Positions 1 to 12,821 of a DNA stretch of 64,000 bases are shown in pieces. The stretch spans positions 62,001 through 126,000 of the forward strand of contig SJRY01000271.1 in the NCBI GenBank assembly GCA_011319805.1, read 5' to 3'. The DNA comes from Macrocybe gigantea (lineage: Eukaryota; Basidiomycota; Agaricomycetes; Agaricales; Callistosporiaceae). The notes under the pieces are model-generated. The model was not told the DNA's origin. It saw only the letters and a list, made by a program, of their open reading frames with translations, and did no database searches. Position 1 is the stretch's first letter. Every line of letters starts with the position of its first letter. Made by a program: the position numbers and the translations under genes.

Positions 1-267
1 TTGCGGGCGAATTAAAGTATCCAACAGGTCAGCGAATGAAAGACATGAACGCAATTGCAATTCTGACATGATCTATAGTTTTGGGTGGGAAGTTGCGGGC
101 GGCTTCTGTCTGGCTACTAGTATGGTATTCGTGGATTGTTTCCAATCAAGATTCTCTTCGCAGACTGGTCTCACGCTGGTGCGGGCTGTGCAATTGCTAT
201 GCAAAAACACCTGTGCATGCAGTAACAGACCGTTCGACTTACAGCCAGAACGCAGACCTTCACCACG
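1..267. other. Left-edge non-coding stretch
   Basis: No convincing coding exon is seen before the kinase-like gene. Short open frames overlap on both strands without a start context or recognisable protein character. The stretch is probably 5' flank, but an upstream exon of the next gene cannot be excluded. Confidence 0.4.
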
Positions 268-3207
268 ATGATCCGCATCTCCCTCAACCTGTCCAATGAC
301 GTCGCCGCTGCTGTACATACAGCCGCCAAGATTTATTTTGCACTGCTAGCTAACCCCGACTTCGCACCGAAATCCCAGCCGTTGATTGATGAACTCGCTT
401 CGCTCATAGAAGTGTTGAGAATGTCTAACGATCGTTTGGTGGAGGCGAGAGCTGCGGACTTGAGAGTCGCAGATGGGTTGCTGCGTGAAGCCCGCAGATG
501 CCTTCCATTGCTGACGCACGTCCACAAAAGGATTAAAGGGCGTCAACAGTCACGGAGAAAATATGGTCAGGCGGATTCGTGCGACAAGATTGGGCGACCG
601 GTATTCAAATCGAAAGACGTCGTGGATGTGCAGAAACGACTTTCATTCCTTAGAAAGCATCTAATGCTGTACATGCAAAGAACTATCTAGTTGAGTCATT
701 TTACTTTCCATTCATCCCAATAAGCTCCAGTGCTTACGCGAAATTGTCCCCAGTTTGATCCTGTTGCGGGAGAATGCGAATACCTCCCCGACATACCTAC
801 CATCTGTCGCATTAAAATATTTTTTCAAGTTGTTTCCGTCCGTGCGCTTCGGAGAAAGCAACAGCATAGAATTGATAGACTTCCTGGGCCGGTCATTGAC
901 AGTTCCGACGACCGTTTGCGCCACCTGGGAGGTGAGTCCATAGCTGCTTTCTTGAAGTTAACAGCATCAACTGTATACTTAAATGCCTGGTTTTACGACA
1001 GGGTATGGAAAAATATATAAAGCTGGTCGCTGCAAAGAGCGTCGGGTGCTCATTCATCGACCGCGGTGATTATGAACTGATACCCGCTGGTGGCGAGGAT
1101 GTGCTTCAACCCGCTGACTGGGAGAAAACATTGAAGTCTGGCATGGCCTTCGAACTGGCCGTCATTATCCGCCGAGATTATCCTCAGTGGATGCATGAGC
1201 GCCCTGCAGTTCAATGTCCCCGGTGCGGTCTAGAACCGACTGACTTGCAAGGGTGGTTTCAATGGTACGCCCTACTTACATATCGCCTCCCTCGCACTAA
1301 TATCGTTGATCTAGCCCCCGGTGTGATGGTCATACTCGTGTTACTCTAGTACCTCAGGTATGTACTTTTTTTTTCTCTAGCATATCGATCAGCGTCAATC
1401 CATTATACTGCAGATCCGAAACAGAAATGTGCTCGACTCTGGACTCGAGGATGCTCAAGAAATACCGCTATTTCGAAGGGTCAATTACCAATACGTAAGC
1501 GTCCAGTCTACTTTCTCATGATTTTCTACGATGACTAGGGAGGAATACTTTTCAGAACGTAGCATTTCAACCGAGGTAAATCTGGAAAACCTGGCTTTCA
1601 TGTATCGTTCTTACTCTGCATCATATCACTGCCACTACAGCAATGTGTCAACAGGGTCTGTAGCCATCATCAAGCAGCGAGAAATTTTTGTCCGTTCTTC
1701 AGGTCCTTCGCTAAGGACAGCAAAATCGCTCAGCAAGTGGGGCAACGCCTCCTTCCATGACCATGTGTCTTCCGATCGCATTACGTCAAAGATCAGGAAT
1801 ATCCTAGTGGATCGGGAAAAGTATAAACAATTGCTCGCAATTCGTGCGCCAGAGGCGAACCAGGTGTTCGCATTGTTACAATTTGTGGGCCGTTTCCGAT
1901 GCGTCCAGCTTTGCCCATAATTCAAGTAACTTTATTAGACTTGCGACCTCGACGTGCTAGAGACCGAGACACGCGGCAACCTCCTTGTAGCGATGCAGAA
2001 GCTCGCTCAAAGAACAGAGCTTTTCCCAACGCACTACGAACTGGCTGATTCCGCAATTCAACTAGGCGACGATCCAGTGGCAGCGGGGGCTTTTGCCGAT
2101 ATATTTCGCGGTCAAATGTATGGCGAAGACGTCTCCGTGAAGATGATCCGATTGTACCAAACTTCTCAGGTTGACTACTTGATGAAGGTCGGTCCTTGGA
2201 TGTATTGATTCTGCCTCTGGCGTTACAATGCGAGTCTTCCTTCATGCATTGCAGAAATTTTGGAAAGAGGCTGTTCTGTGGAGCCAGCTATCACATCCCA
2301 ATCTTCTGCCCATGTACGGATTGTATCGGTTCCGCGGCCGGATGACCGTCGTCTCTCCGTGGATGGAAAACGGCAATATAGGGGACTATTTGGAAGCCAA
2401 CCCAACTGCAGACCGTCAAGCACTTGCAAGTATCTATTTCGGTTATCCATTGCGAGTTTTCGTTAATGTCAGACCAGGCGATCGATGTTGCAGAAGGATT
2501 GTCGTATCTGCACTCTCTCGACATCGTGCATGGTGACCTTAAAGGTGTAAGTTGGTAACCTCGACGCATCTTCGATACATTGATGATGCTACCTGCAGGC
2601 CAACATCCTGGTGACCCCCGCCGGTACAGCATGTATAGCAGACTTTGGGCTGTCCTCCGTTTCGGATTCCAAAATCATGAAATGGACTTCGCAATCCTCA
2701 CGTGTTCACTCTGGTGGAACGCTGAGATGGCAAGCGCCCGAGCTCTGTTACGTGACAGGCGATGAGGTCGTTCCAAATAGCAAAGCGACCGATGTCTATG
2801 CATGGGCCTGTGTATGCTATGAGGTGAGGGCCTGGTTTTGTACTCATTTAGTAGCTTTGGGGCTCATGCTCGCCATCAAGATATTTACGGGCAACATTCC
2901 GTTCTTTGAATATAATAGGGACACCGTCGTGTTGCTCAAGATTCTGGAGGGTGAAAGACCTTCAATACCTCCCCTGTCAAGCCCATCATGGGCAGACCGT
3001 GCGTTGACGGAGGAGATCTGGTCCTTGATGCAAGATTGCTGGAACACAAACCCCGCAGGACGCCCTACGATACAAGACGTCAAGTTTAGACTTCCTGAAA
3101 ACAAGCATGGAAGGGCGCAACTGGTCAAGTGGGATCCACCTTTGCGAAATCGCACATACAGTCCTGAGGATCTTGACCTCGGCGTGTTGGATCAAATCTT
3201 GACGTAG
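268..3207 (+). CDS. Tyrosine-kinase-like (TKL) protein kinase with helical N-terminus and ubiquitin-like domain
   Basis: Multi-exon gene. The first open block (268-690) is helix-rich, resembling the N-terminal helical domains placed before signalling modules in Agaricomycete proteins. A second block (about 755-1350) has the pattern IELIDFLGRSL...VP followed by a CPRCG motif, which fits a fungal ubiquitin-like domain with a zinc-binding tail. The kinase domain runs from about 2000 to 3130. It has a glycine-rich loop (GAFADIFRG), the lysine in VSVKMI, catalytic loop HGDLKG with ANILV, DFG in IADFGLSS, APE in RWQAPEL, and a late GRPT motif. All catalytic residues are present, so it should be an active Ser/Thr or Tyr kinase. 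HGD in place of HRD is common in basidiomycete TKL kinases. Exon joins between 690 and 1930 are not certain, and the helical block could be a separate gene. The target and pathway are unknown. Confidence 0.75.
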
Positions 3208-3372
3208 AGTTGGTTGGATAGGATGTGGATAGGTTTCGCTGTGTCACTTTCTGGCGTATAGAGACCGCAGTAGTTTATGTGCTTTATGCTGTTCGAACGT
3301 ACTGTCGGGAGAACCACTGGTGAATATATTCGAATGAGGCATTGAGCGCAAGTGTATGACATTATACAGTGA

Positions 3373-5318
3373 CTATCCAGGTCTATTACCATCGTACGGA
3401 CTATGTTGCAAGCCAGCCCAGGGGCTGTAGGGACTCGTTTTCATCTGACCAGACACACCAGCGCCTCTCGGGCTATGCGAACCGGACGGGCGTTGGATGG
3501 CTACAGGCGCGACAGACATGCCGGAACTGGTGGAGACGATCGTGCTGGTGCTCTTGAGCGGCCGAGCCGGCTCGAACGGCGGGGCGCGGCTCGAGAGCGT
3601 GGATGCGGTCGTCGTCGACGGTCCAGTGGACGGTGTAGGGGAGGATGAACCGGAGATGGAGGGCGAGGAGGAGGACGCTGCGCTGGGCGCGGTGATCGTC
3701 GCCGCCGCCGCCGCCGAGGATGTCGATGCTGACGCGGAGGACGATTTTATCGACATTCGGCGCTGTGGGTTTGTGAGCAGACGGGTGTTGGCTGAGTGTG
3801 CTGGTGGCCGGAGGACGAGCGCTGGCTGTGCGAGTGAGGCTGCTGGCGGGACGATGTCCAAGACTGGGATGATGGCGGGTGGCCGTACGGCTGCGCCTGG
3901 GGCGGCGGTCGTGTGATGATGCCGGGAGGGTTCGAGCGGCCGTGCGAGACAAAGGGAGAGGAAAGCGGGTGGTCAACGAGCGGGTCTGGCGTGCCGCTGA
4001 TGAGGCTGTCGATGATGGCCTCCTGCCGCTCGACGTTGGGCGGGGTCGGGTAGATGGGCGTCTGCGCCTCCAACTCTGCGCTCTCGACTTCGTGTTCGAC
4101 TCTTTCAGTTTGTCCTCAAGGTCGGCGATGACGCCGGTCTGGAGCTTGTCCTTTTTCGCATTGAGCTTCTCGATCTTGTTTCCGAGCCCGGCGAGCTCTG
4201 CGCGCATCGCGTCGAGGCGTTTACGCTCTTTCTCCTCCTCGGCATCACGCTCGCCACGAACGCGGTCAGCCTGTTGCTTGACCTCGGCGTAGGCTTGCTC
4301 TTTCTCGTCGCGGCGACGACCGAGTTCGGGAACGTCGCGCTCGACCTGGGTGACGAGCTCCTCGGTCTCGCGGGTGGCGCTCTGGGCGCGCTTGAGGGCC
4401 TCTTGCAACGCAAGGATCTTCTGTTTTGCCTTGTGCTCCGCAGCGGCGTGCTTCTCGGACGAGCGCCGCAGGTTGTCGATCTGCGCACGCAGGCCCGCGT
4501 CGGCTTTTTGCGCATCGCGGCGTGCGGATTTGAGGGAGGCGGTGAGGGCGTCGCGTTCCGAGGTCAAGAGGGAGAGGGTGTGCTGGAGCTGGGAGAGGCG
4601 CTCTTCGAGCGTGAGCGGGGTGGTTGCGCTCGGGGGCGTGCTGGGTCCGGAGGAGGTCGAGGGTGTGGAGGGTGCGGCGTCGGAGGAAGCGGTTCGGTCG
4701 AAGCTGGGCGAGTCTGGGTCTGTCGTGGTCTCTAGCGAGTCTTTGGCAGCGTCTTGAAAGATGGAATGAGATGGGATTTGAAGGAAAAGAGGGGAGGGCG
4801 TACCGGACGTGACGAAATGCTGCTGGAGACTGCTGCCCTGATCTCCCTGCACGAGATCAAGATCGATGTCGTACTGCGGCCAGGCATGAGTCCGTAGATG
4901 ATGATGATGGCCTCGTCGCGCGCATCGTCGACGCGGAGGAGGACCCGTTGGTAATTCGAGTTGTTCACCTTGACGGTGAGGCGTGCGTCGGAGATGATGG
5001 ATTTTTTCGAGCCCGGCGGAGAGACAGCGCTTCCTCCGTTCTGCGCTCTGGAGCCTTGCCATTCTCTTCCCGATGGTGATGGTGTTGTGGAGAAGAAGGA
5101 CCTTCGTCTTGCTCGGTGTGGGAGGAGGACGAGATGCCGAGGGATGCGAGAGAGTGCTCGAGATCGGGGTCGGAGACGCTGGAGGAGAGGACAAAAGTGG
5201 CGGAGACGGAGGTGATTTCGCGGACGGAGAGGGTGAGAGGGGGCTTCCAGGGACGGATGGATGTCCAAGAGGACGAGGAGGCAGCTGTGGAGGTGGAGAG
5301 CGTGCCGTCCAGGGACAT
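3373..5318 (-). CDS. FN3-like / long coiled-coil protein of unknown function, frame-broken
   Basis: The start is placed at an ATG giving MSLDGTLSTS. The N-terminus (WKPPLTLSVREITSVSATF, then LTVKVNN, then YGLMPG with YDIDLDLV) has the strand spacing and GL.PG..Y corner of a fibronectin-III-like fold; this is an inference. A heptad-rich coiled coil follows (about 4090-4620, LEERLSQLQ through KLNAKKDKL), then a Pro/Ser-rich disordered tail ending SPYDGNRPG. One canonical intron (4753-4803) is clear. The protein is spread over all three frames. Four steps, near 5030, 4886, 4079 and 3840, all need one missing base in the same direction. Codon use stays GC-rich throughout, so sequencing deletions are more likely than decay. 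I do not recognise the family by name. Neighbour SIN3 is divergent, more than 1 kb away. Confidence 0.6.
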
Positions 5319-6393
5319 GGTCGGGATGAAGGCACGAAGAACCAATTTGGAAAAATGTCTCTGATTTTTACAACTATTACAATTGCTCTATCTTACTCCT
5401 GAAGAAACGAGTCAGTAATCAGGTCAAATGCATTGATAGAACCCTCAGGGAACATGAGTTGTCCGTCATGTATGGTCGGACATATGCTTGTATTTGATGA
5501 CAGACATCACAGGGCAGCGTAGAAGAATGGCAGATTCACTCACAGAGACGCAGAGCAAAAGAAACCTGAGAAAGGATGATCAGAAATGCTGAATACTGAA
5601 GAAATGTCGAGGTCAGTTGGTGATGCATGTTACGAGCACGGATCACGGGAATATCACCAACTCGAGAATGGATAAAGATCATCAGAGAAATAACAGCACG
5701 GAACGTTGCTCACCGTGTCGTCGTCGTCGCAGGAGTAAAAGAAAAGAAAACGGAAATTGAATAAATTTAAAGCTCCGATCGGAAGCTGAATTTGAAAAGC
5801 TGGCTGTACAGTTTTTTCTCTTGTCCGCAACGTCTTGCATTCCATCGTCCATCTCCAATTGTCCTGGTGAGTCTCTGGTCCCTCTTTCTGCCATGTGATG
5901 AATCCTACATTCAGTTCTGCTTCCGAAAGAGTTTCGACTCTTGTGGAAACTTTATACCAAAACTCTCAATCCTGATTCTCTCGCTTTGTCTGATTGCACC
6001 ACTCTACAGTTGCTGATCCTTCTTCTCTTTCAGGTCGTCTACTTTGTGAGTCTCTTTTTCATGTCGTGGTGCCGACCGCAGGGACGAAAACAAGTTCATC
6101 CATTCTTTGAATACTTTGTCTGTCGCTGGGATCCGAGGGTGTGTTCTGCACCGTCCTGGTGTGGATGCCAGCCTCGGTTCCGTGCAAGGGGCAGAGGAAA
6201 CGAAAACACCGGCTTCTCTGATCCCATTGCCCGTCTCTTCTCATTGCGACTGACGCTGACATTCCTCTTTTCCAGACCACCTTGTTCGTAGTGTACATTT
6301 TTTTGTATGTAATGATCATAAATAGCAATTCCGTCCACGTGCCTCTTGAGCTTGATCGGCGCCAAAAGGTCCCTCGACCGCTTCGCCATCGTC
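5319..6393. promoter_or_regulatory. Divergent intergenic region, coiled-coil gene / SIN3
   Basis: About 1.07 kb separates two divergent start codons. It is more AT- and pyrimidine-rich than the flanking coding DNA, with many TTTCTC/CTCTTT tracts at 5790-6300 that fit a long leader or core promoter for SIN3. No reading frame looks like protein. No clear TATA box was found. Confidence 0.5.
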
Positions 6394-9300
6394 ATGGACG
6401 ACGACCAGACCGATCCCGGGTCCAAGCCCGGCCACGAGCAGCCTGAAACTCCTCAGGCGCAGGCCCAGTCGCCGCAGGGTGATTTAAACAGCGCAGCCGC
6501 TCACGAGGACGATCCCACCCTGCCCGAGTCTGCACCCGTCGTTCCCGAACAGTCCACCGAGGCTCCTCCCTCCAAACAGACGTGGAGCTGCTGACACCCA
6601 AACCCGCCTCGCCACCACCACCCGCTCAGGACACCACCGATAGCGCTGCCCCGGACCCACCCTCGTCCTCCTCCGCCATGCTCCTCGACGATCCGCCGCC
6701 ACCCCCAGGCCCTCCTCAAGCCTCGTCAGCTAGACCGTCCCCCGTCGACCCCAATCGCTACGCCCCGCCTGATCGTCCCCTCAACGTCACCGATGCGCTT
6801 AGCTACCTCGATGCTGTCAAGGTTCGGTTCCAGGACCAGCCGACGTCTACAACCAGTTTCTCGACATCATGAAGGAGTTCAAGAACGAGCTGTGAGTCGA
6901 TCTGCCGCCCCAATGAGCTGTTTTCTGAAGACCTCTCCGCTTAGCATCGACACCCCCGGAGTCATCATGCGCGTTTCTCAGCTCTTCCATGGCCATCCGT
7001 CCTTGATTCAGGGGTTCAACACTTTCCTGCCCGTCGGCTATCGCATAGAATGCTCCACGGACGCTCAAGAGTCGAGCTTCATCACCGTCACGACACCGAG
7101 CGGCACAACCACTCAAGCGACCAATGAAGTTCCGAGCAGAGCACCGCACTGGCCCGCTGCTGGTGCAGCCGTCGTCGATGCCGCCAGGCAAGGTGAATCT
7201 ATTTCCCATCATTGTATAGCTTCCTGAGTCTTACAGGCAAAAAAACTACAGATGCATATCCCCCTTCCATGGCTTCTCCCGACCCAAAGGCATACGGCGT
7301 CGACGGACAAGCGATCGAACCTGCCGTTCAATACGTCCAGAAAATCAAGCAGCGCTGCGATCCCGAGACTTATCGCCAATTCCTTGACATCTTGTCACAA
7401 TACCATTCAAAGCCCGACGCTATCGACGAGGTGATTGGTTCTATTGATCAAACTCTTTCATTTCACATAGTGATTAGGATTCCACGATACAGGACGAGGT
7501 ATCGAAGCAGATCGCAAGGCTTTTCAAAGACGACCCCGACCTCCGATCTGATTTCCGCATATTCATGCCCGAGCGAAGCCAGCAGCTCATGGACGACGCC
7601 ATGATATCGCCACCGGAGAATCGCACAAGAACCGGCACACCTTCCTATGAAACAAAGGGCAAACGGAAACTCGAAACCGCCACAAGCACGTCCGCACTTC
7701 CTCCAAGGAGAAAGCGCAAGGCCGTGGAAAGGGAGCGTGAGCACGAGACGGTCGCCATCAAGCAGACTGCAACGACCACGACCGTCACGGCGACGGCGAG
7801 CATCAGCAGGGTGGGTCGTTTGCGGGCACATCGTAACGTTTTTGCAGACGTCACTGAGGCCACAAAGTCCAAATATGCCACCGGACAGGACCTCACTCCA
7901 GCTTCCTACGCCACCAGCAAACAGCGCGAAGTCCCGCAACAGCCGCCTCCGCCGCCGTCCCCACTTCGGCGGCCGTCGCAGCTTCCCCCGCCTAGCGGCC
8001 GTACATTGCCAGGCGGCGAAGACGCACAGTTCTTTGACCGTGTGAAGCGTTTCGTGGACAATCGAGAGACGTACAACGAGTTCCTCAAGGTGGTCAATCT
8101 CTTCACGCAGGACTACATCGACATGGCGAGACTCGTCAAAGAAAGTCGTGCATTCCTCGGCGATGGGGAGCTCATGAAGCAGTTCAAAGACATTCTGGGC
8201 TGGAGTGAGAGGCAGGAGAGGGAGCATTATTTGCAGGAGCAGCAGTCGCAGCATGGCTGGACGCGACCGACTATTGCAGGCATTCAGGGGCGGCCCAGTC
8301 GCGCAGACTTGAGCGTCAAGTATGGCAGCTATCGCCGGCTGCCGGAATCCGTAAGTGCATCTGGCGTTGTGTTCTGATGCTCGAGTTGGCTTTTGACCTG
8401 GTTCATGTCCAGGAAATAAACGTGGCGTGTTCAGGGCGAGATGAAATGTGTCGCTCGGTGTTGAATGACGAATGGATTTCGCATCCGACGTGGTCGAGCG
8501 AAGACTCGGGTTTCATCGCACACAAGAAGAATATCTATGAAGAAGCCCTGCACCGAAGCGAAGAGGAACGGCACGAGTACGATTTCCACATCGAGGCCAT
8601 CGTTCGCACGATAGCGATGCTCGAGCCCATCAACAACAAAATCGCCCAGCTGAGCCCGGATGAGCGGGGGAACTTTAAGCTGAAGCCGAATCTGGGCGGC
8701 TCATGGAAGAGCATCCACCAAAGGGTGATCAAAAAGATATACGGACGTGCGGCAGGGTTGGAGGTGATTCAGGCAATGCAGGACAGCCCGCGCTAGCGAT
8801 CCCCGTGGTGCTGCAGCGGCTGAAGCAAAAGGAGGAAGAGTGGAAGCGGGCGCAACGCGAGTGGAACAAGGTCTGGCGAGACGTGGACGCTCGCAACTAC
8901 ATAAAGAGCCTGGACCACCAGTCAATCTACTTCAAGTCGACGGACAAGAAGTCATTGACCACCAAGGCGTTTCTGAGCCAGATCGAGGCCGCGCGCGAGG
9001 AGCAGATGGCGAAGCGTGCGTCGTTCATAGACCCGCTGTTTGCGCGCACGCGGCCGAGGCACCAGCTCGAGTTCACAGTCGGCGATGTGCAAGTGCTCCA
9101 AGACGCGCTGAAGCTCACGTTCTCGTACCTCGACCGGGTGCAGACGCAGGTCAATTTTGGGGACCGTCGCCGCATCGAGGGCTTCCTCCGTTCGTTCGTG
9201 CCGCTCTTCTTCGCGCTCGATCCCGTCGCGTTCAACGCCGCGTTCGTCGTCGTGCAGGAGACCGTAGACAGCGAGATGAGCGACGACATGGGCAGCGTTG

Positions 9301-10812
9301 TGGATGACGAGATCGGCGGAAGCAGTGGCGGCACGAGTCTGAAGAACAGCAGAGCCAGCGGAGGAGGCGCATCGGGGAACAGGCGAGCGGGGTCCTCAAG
9401 TGGAGACCTCCGCAAGAAGCTGCTGAAGAGCGAGCAGGCCAAGTCGACCAGCAGAAAGACGAGGGCGCAGGATGCGGCGTCGCCGTCGATCTCGCGCTTG
9501 GCGTCGCCCGTCTTGGGCGACGAAGAGCACAGGGACCTCGTCTCCCAAGCGCGGAAGCAGGCGCGCCGCAACATCTTTTTCACAAATCTGACATTTTACG
9601 TCCTGCTCCGGTTGATCGAGGTGCGCTCGGTTTCGTACCGGGCTTTTCAACGCTGACACGGATTCTCGGCAGGTGTTGTACTCGAGGCTGAAACTCTTCA
9701 AGGACTTGGGGAACAAGATGGCGGCGGAGGGACCGAGAAATCCGAGGGCCGCGGCGCCGAACGGGCTGCCATACCTGGCGGACCTGTCGGCATTCGGCGA
9801 CCGCGCCACAAATGCAGAACATTATTACGAGCTGCTACTCGAGACTTGCGAGCGTCTGTTCGACAACGAGATCGAGCAGCACGCTTTTGAGGACCAGATA
9901 CGGGCCATGTTTAGCATCAAGGTGACCGTCTGAATCGTTTTGCAGAGTGACGATGAATTGATCGAGTCTTTGTGATCAACAGGACGCGTACAAGATATTT
10001 ACGATCGACAAGGTCATTGGTGCCATTGTCAAACAGGTAGGCGAACGCGTTTTGCTTGTCAGTCGGGCGAAGCGTTGACGAGGGTGATAGGTGCAAGCAG
10101 TATTCAACGACCCCAAGAATCAGGAACTATTGGAGATCCTGAAACGAGAAAGATCGCTCGCATCCCCAACGACACAGGACCAGATCAACAGTCGACGAAA
10201 CACCGAAAAAGTCCTCGGTCCAGATGAGAATCTCTTCCGCATCGACTGGGTGAGTTGCCGCATTCATATTGCCTCAGGACTGTCTCCCTTCTGATGCCTC
10301 CGGCTCAGCTTCCCGAGTCGAAGGTCATAACGATCCAGCTGATTGGCAAAGATGATTCAAGCTTTGATGATTCGGAGGTCTTAACCGGCCGTTGGCAAGC
10401 GTATATCGAGTCGTTTGTATCGGTGCGTTCCATCACTGTTCGATTTCGAGACTTTTTGCTTACATTGAATGAATGTAGAACGATACTACAGAGGGGGTGA
10501 ACCCTAGCAAAGTTAGACTGCCGTACCTTCGAAGGTAAGGAATTGTGCTCGTCCTGAGGAGGTTGTGTTAAGCTAACCTGCGACGACAGGAATCTGCCCG
10601 CGGCGATACGCAATGTCCCGCCCGACGTCGTCACCCAAGACGGACTGGAGATCAAGATATGCGTTCGCACGTACCGGTTGTTCTTCGTATCAAATACGGA
10701 GGACTTTATGAGGCGCTTCGCTGGCGAAGAAGAGGTGCAGAAGGCTTCCGAAAATGTTCGGCGTAGAGAACTGCTTCGGGCGCGGTGGGTGGCCACTGCG
10801 AAGGATGATTGA
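6394..10812 (+). CDS. SIN3: SIN3 transcriptional corepressor
   Basis: Scaffold of the Rpd3/Sin3 histone deacetylase complexes, nuclear. An acidic, Pro-rich N-terminus starting MDDDQTDPG leads into PAH1 (about 6770-7060; [10 protein letters not shown], then [10 protein letters not shown]). PAH2 follows (about 7290-7600; [19 protein letters not shown]) and PAH3 (about 8020-8210; [16 protein letters not shown]). The HDAC-interaction domain (about 8290-9300) contains [21 protein letters not shown] and HIEAIVRTI. The C-terminal Sin3 region runs to about 10812 ([19 protein letters not shown] [10 protein letters not shown]). Short introns are visible at 6892, 7429, 8349 and in the 9620-10600 part. 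Three one-base gaps break the frame near 6571, 6841 and 8791, each inside strongly conserved protein. They look like consensus deletions, not a pseudogene. A class I HDAC lies 33 kb downstream. Confidence 0.95.
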
Positions 10813-10919
10813 GTTTATTTGCATGTGTTTGTATGTTCTTTAGATTTGTGCTATTGGCTAATTTTGGAAGCAATGTACCCTCGATAACTACCTGTGCGAT
10901 TCCCAGATGACTGACCATT

Positions 10920-12747
10920 ATGCCTTACTATACTCCCCTCTTCATCGACGGTAAGGAGCTTCCGTCCTCCCCAGGTAACAACACCTTCGAGGTGCGCAAC
11001 CCTGCGACAGGGCACGTCGTAGGTATCTCTGCATCTGCCAATAGTGCCGATTGCAAGGCTGCCGTCGAGTCGGCCGCTCGGGCGTTCAAGGCATGGGAAC
11101 GCACCAGCATTGCTCAGAGACGTGATGTCTTTCTCAAAGCCGCTGACCTCGCCGCGACCGACAAGTATAAGCAAAAGATCATGACCGTCATGCGGGAGGA
11201 AACCGCGACAGTGGACTATTGGTGCTATTACAACTGGGTGGGATGCAGCAACAGCCTGCGCGTCACTGCGAGCATGTTCAATCAGCTCAAAGGGGAGACC
11301 TTCCCTTCGACCGTCGTGCCTGGCGGAAGGGTTGAAACCCACAAGAGGGCGCTGGGCGTAATGTTAGTTGTTGCTCCCCGCCTCTGCATTCAAGAAATTA
11401 AAGTATTCTCTCGATACAGTCTGGGCATAGCACCCTGGAACGCACCCGTCACGCTGGCTCTACGGGCCGTTGCTGTACCAATTCTGTGCGGTAACACGGT
11501 AATCTTGAAATCGTCAGAGTACAGCCCGAGAAGCCAATCCATCGTCGTCGAGCTTTTCCACGAGGCCGGGCTGCCCAAGGGAGTGCTCAATTTCCTTTCC
11601 ATGTCGAGAGAGACCGCTCCAGCGTTGACGGCGGAGATCATTGCACATCCTGCAGTGAAAAAGATCAATGTAACACATGATCGGTTTCGCTTTTCATGAT
11701 GGTGGGATCATTCTTCTCAATCCTTTGTCGCAGTTCACAGGGAGCGATCGCGTCGGACGGATCATCGCTACAGAAGCCGCCAAATACCTCAAACCGTGTG
11801 TCTTTGAGCTGGGAGGAAAGGCTCCCGTCATCGTAGGCTTTGACCACTTTGTTTGAGCTTCCAATCCGGTGACCGAACGCCTTGCCAGGTCTTGGACGAT
11901 GCCAACGTAGTCGACGCTGCAAGGGCGATTGTCCAAGGTTCAATGGCCCACTCTGGCCAGATTTGCATGTCCACTGAGCGAGTCATCGTCCAACGTGGGG
12001 TATCGTCCAAGCTCATCGCCCAAGTCCACAACCTGTGCAAGGGACTCAAGGCGGGCAATCTGGACGAGGACGCGACCGCAAATATGTCCGCACTATTCAC
12101 GGAGGGATCCGCGGAGAACGTGCTGTCCATGGTGCGCGAGGCGCAGTCTGAGGGTGCCACACTCGTTTTGGGCGATTTGACCAGGCAGGGAGCTGTCGTC
12201 CAGCCGCACCTGTTGACGGACGTCAAGCCGGGGATGAAGATCTGGGATAGAGAGACTTTTGGCCCTGGTAAAATCCCCCGAAATTGGGTGGTGCTCCTGG
12301 TGGCTGATTCGAGCATTAGTTGCTGTGTTTACCGTCGTCGATACCGTAGATGAAGCGGTCGAAATGGCGAACAGCTCAGAGTACTCCTTGACGTCCGGAG
12401 TGTGGACGATGGATCTGTACAAAGCCCAGGACGTCGCGGCTAGGCTCAATGCAGGTGAGCCAAGAACTTTGGCACGTCGTAGCGGAAGAGAGATGACTGA
12501 ACCCTTTTGACAGGGTATACAAACATCAATGGGATGACGGTGCATTCCGAGCCTCTGGCTAGTCTCGTCGGTTTAGGGTAAGCAAATTCCGCCTGTCAGC
12601 GACAGATCACCTGGCGAACTTTCCACTTTTTATCCGTTCAGTGGCGCGTCAGGTTATGGTCGCTTTGACCTGAATAGCTTCACGGAAACGAGAGTTGTGG
12701 TGACACACCCAGTCGGGGAACGGTCGTACCCACTCTTGATGTATTAA
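10920..12747 (+). CDS. NAD(P)-dependent aldehyde dehydrogenase (salicylaldehyde/vanillin DH-like)
   Basis: Oxidises an aldehyde to its acid. The start [12 protein letters not shown] is a typical ALDH N-terminus. Visible motifs: APWNAPV (cofactor pocket), [19 protein letters not shown], the general-base glutamate in FELGGKAP, and the catalytic cysteine in SGQICMSTE. The C-terminal [15 protein letters not shown] block is also present. Introns with normal GT-AG ends lie around 11363-11420, 11670-11734, 11833-11888 and 12267-12310, with two more before the end, and the joined frame is intact. The EETATVDYW region and overall order resemble the salicylaldehyde/vanillin dehydrogenase group, which would fit metabolism of lignin-derived aromatics, but the substrate is inferred. 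It starts 108 bp after SIN3 on the same strand. Confidence 0.9.
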
Positions 12748-12821
12748 TGCTCTCAATTGTAGTATGGTTGATTTGAAGTGATGTTTACATGGAGAGAAAA
12801 AAAAATAGAAAACCATTTTAT

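Noticed and set aside
3373..5318. Calling the coiled-coil gene a pseudogene
   Set aside because: All frame steps are single missing bases in the same direction, codon bias persists, and the same defect hits essential genes elsewhere in the window.
3497..5402. Long plus-strand open frames opposite the coiled-coil gene
   Set aside because: They are mirror frames of a GC-rich coding strand, rich in Gly/Arg/Val with no domain. The minus-strand reading has the coiled coil and the splice site.
7463..8254. 263-codon minus-strand open frame inside SIN3
   Set aside because: Overlaps PAH3 on the opposite strand and shows no family character. Explained by high GC.
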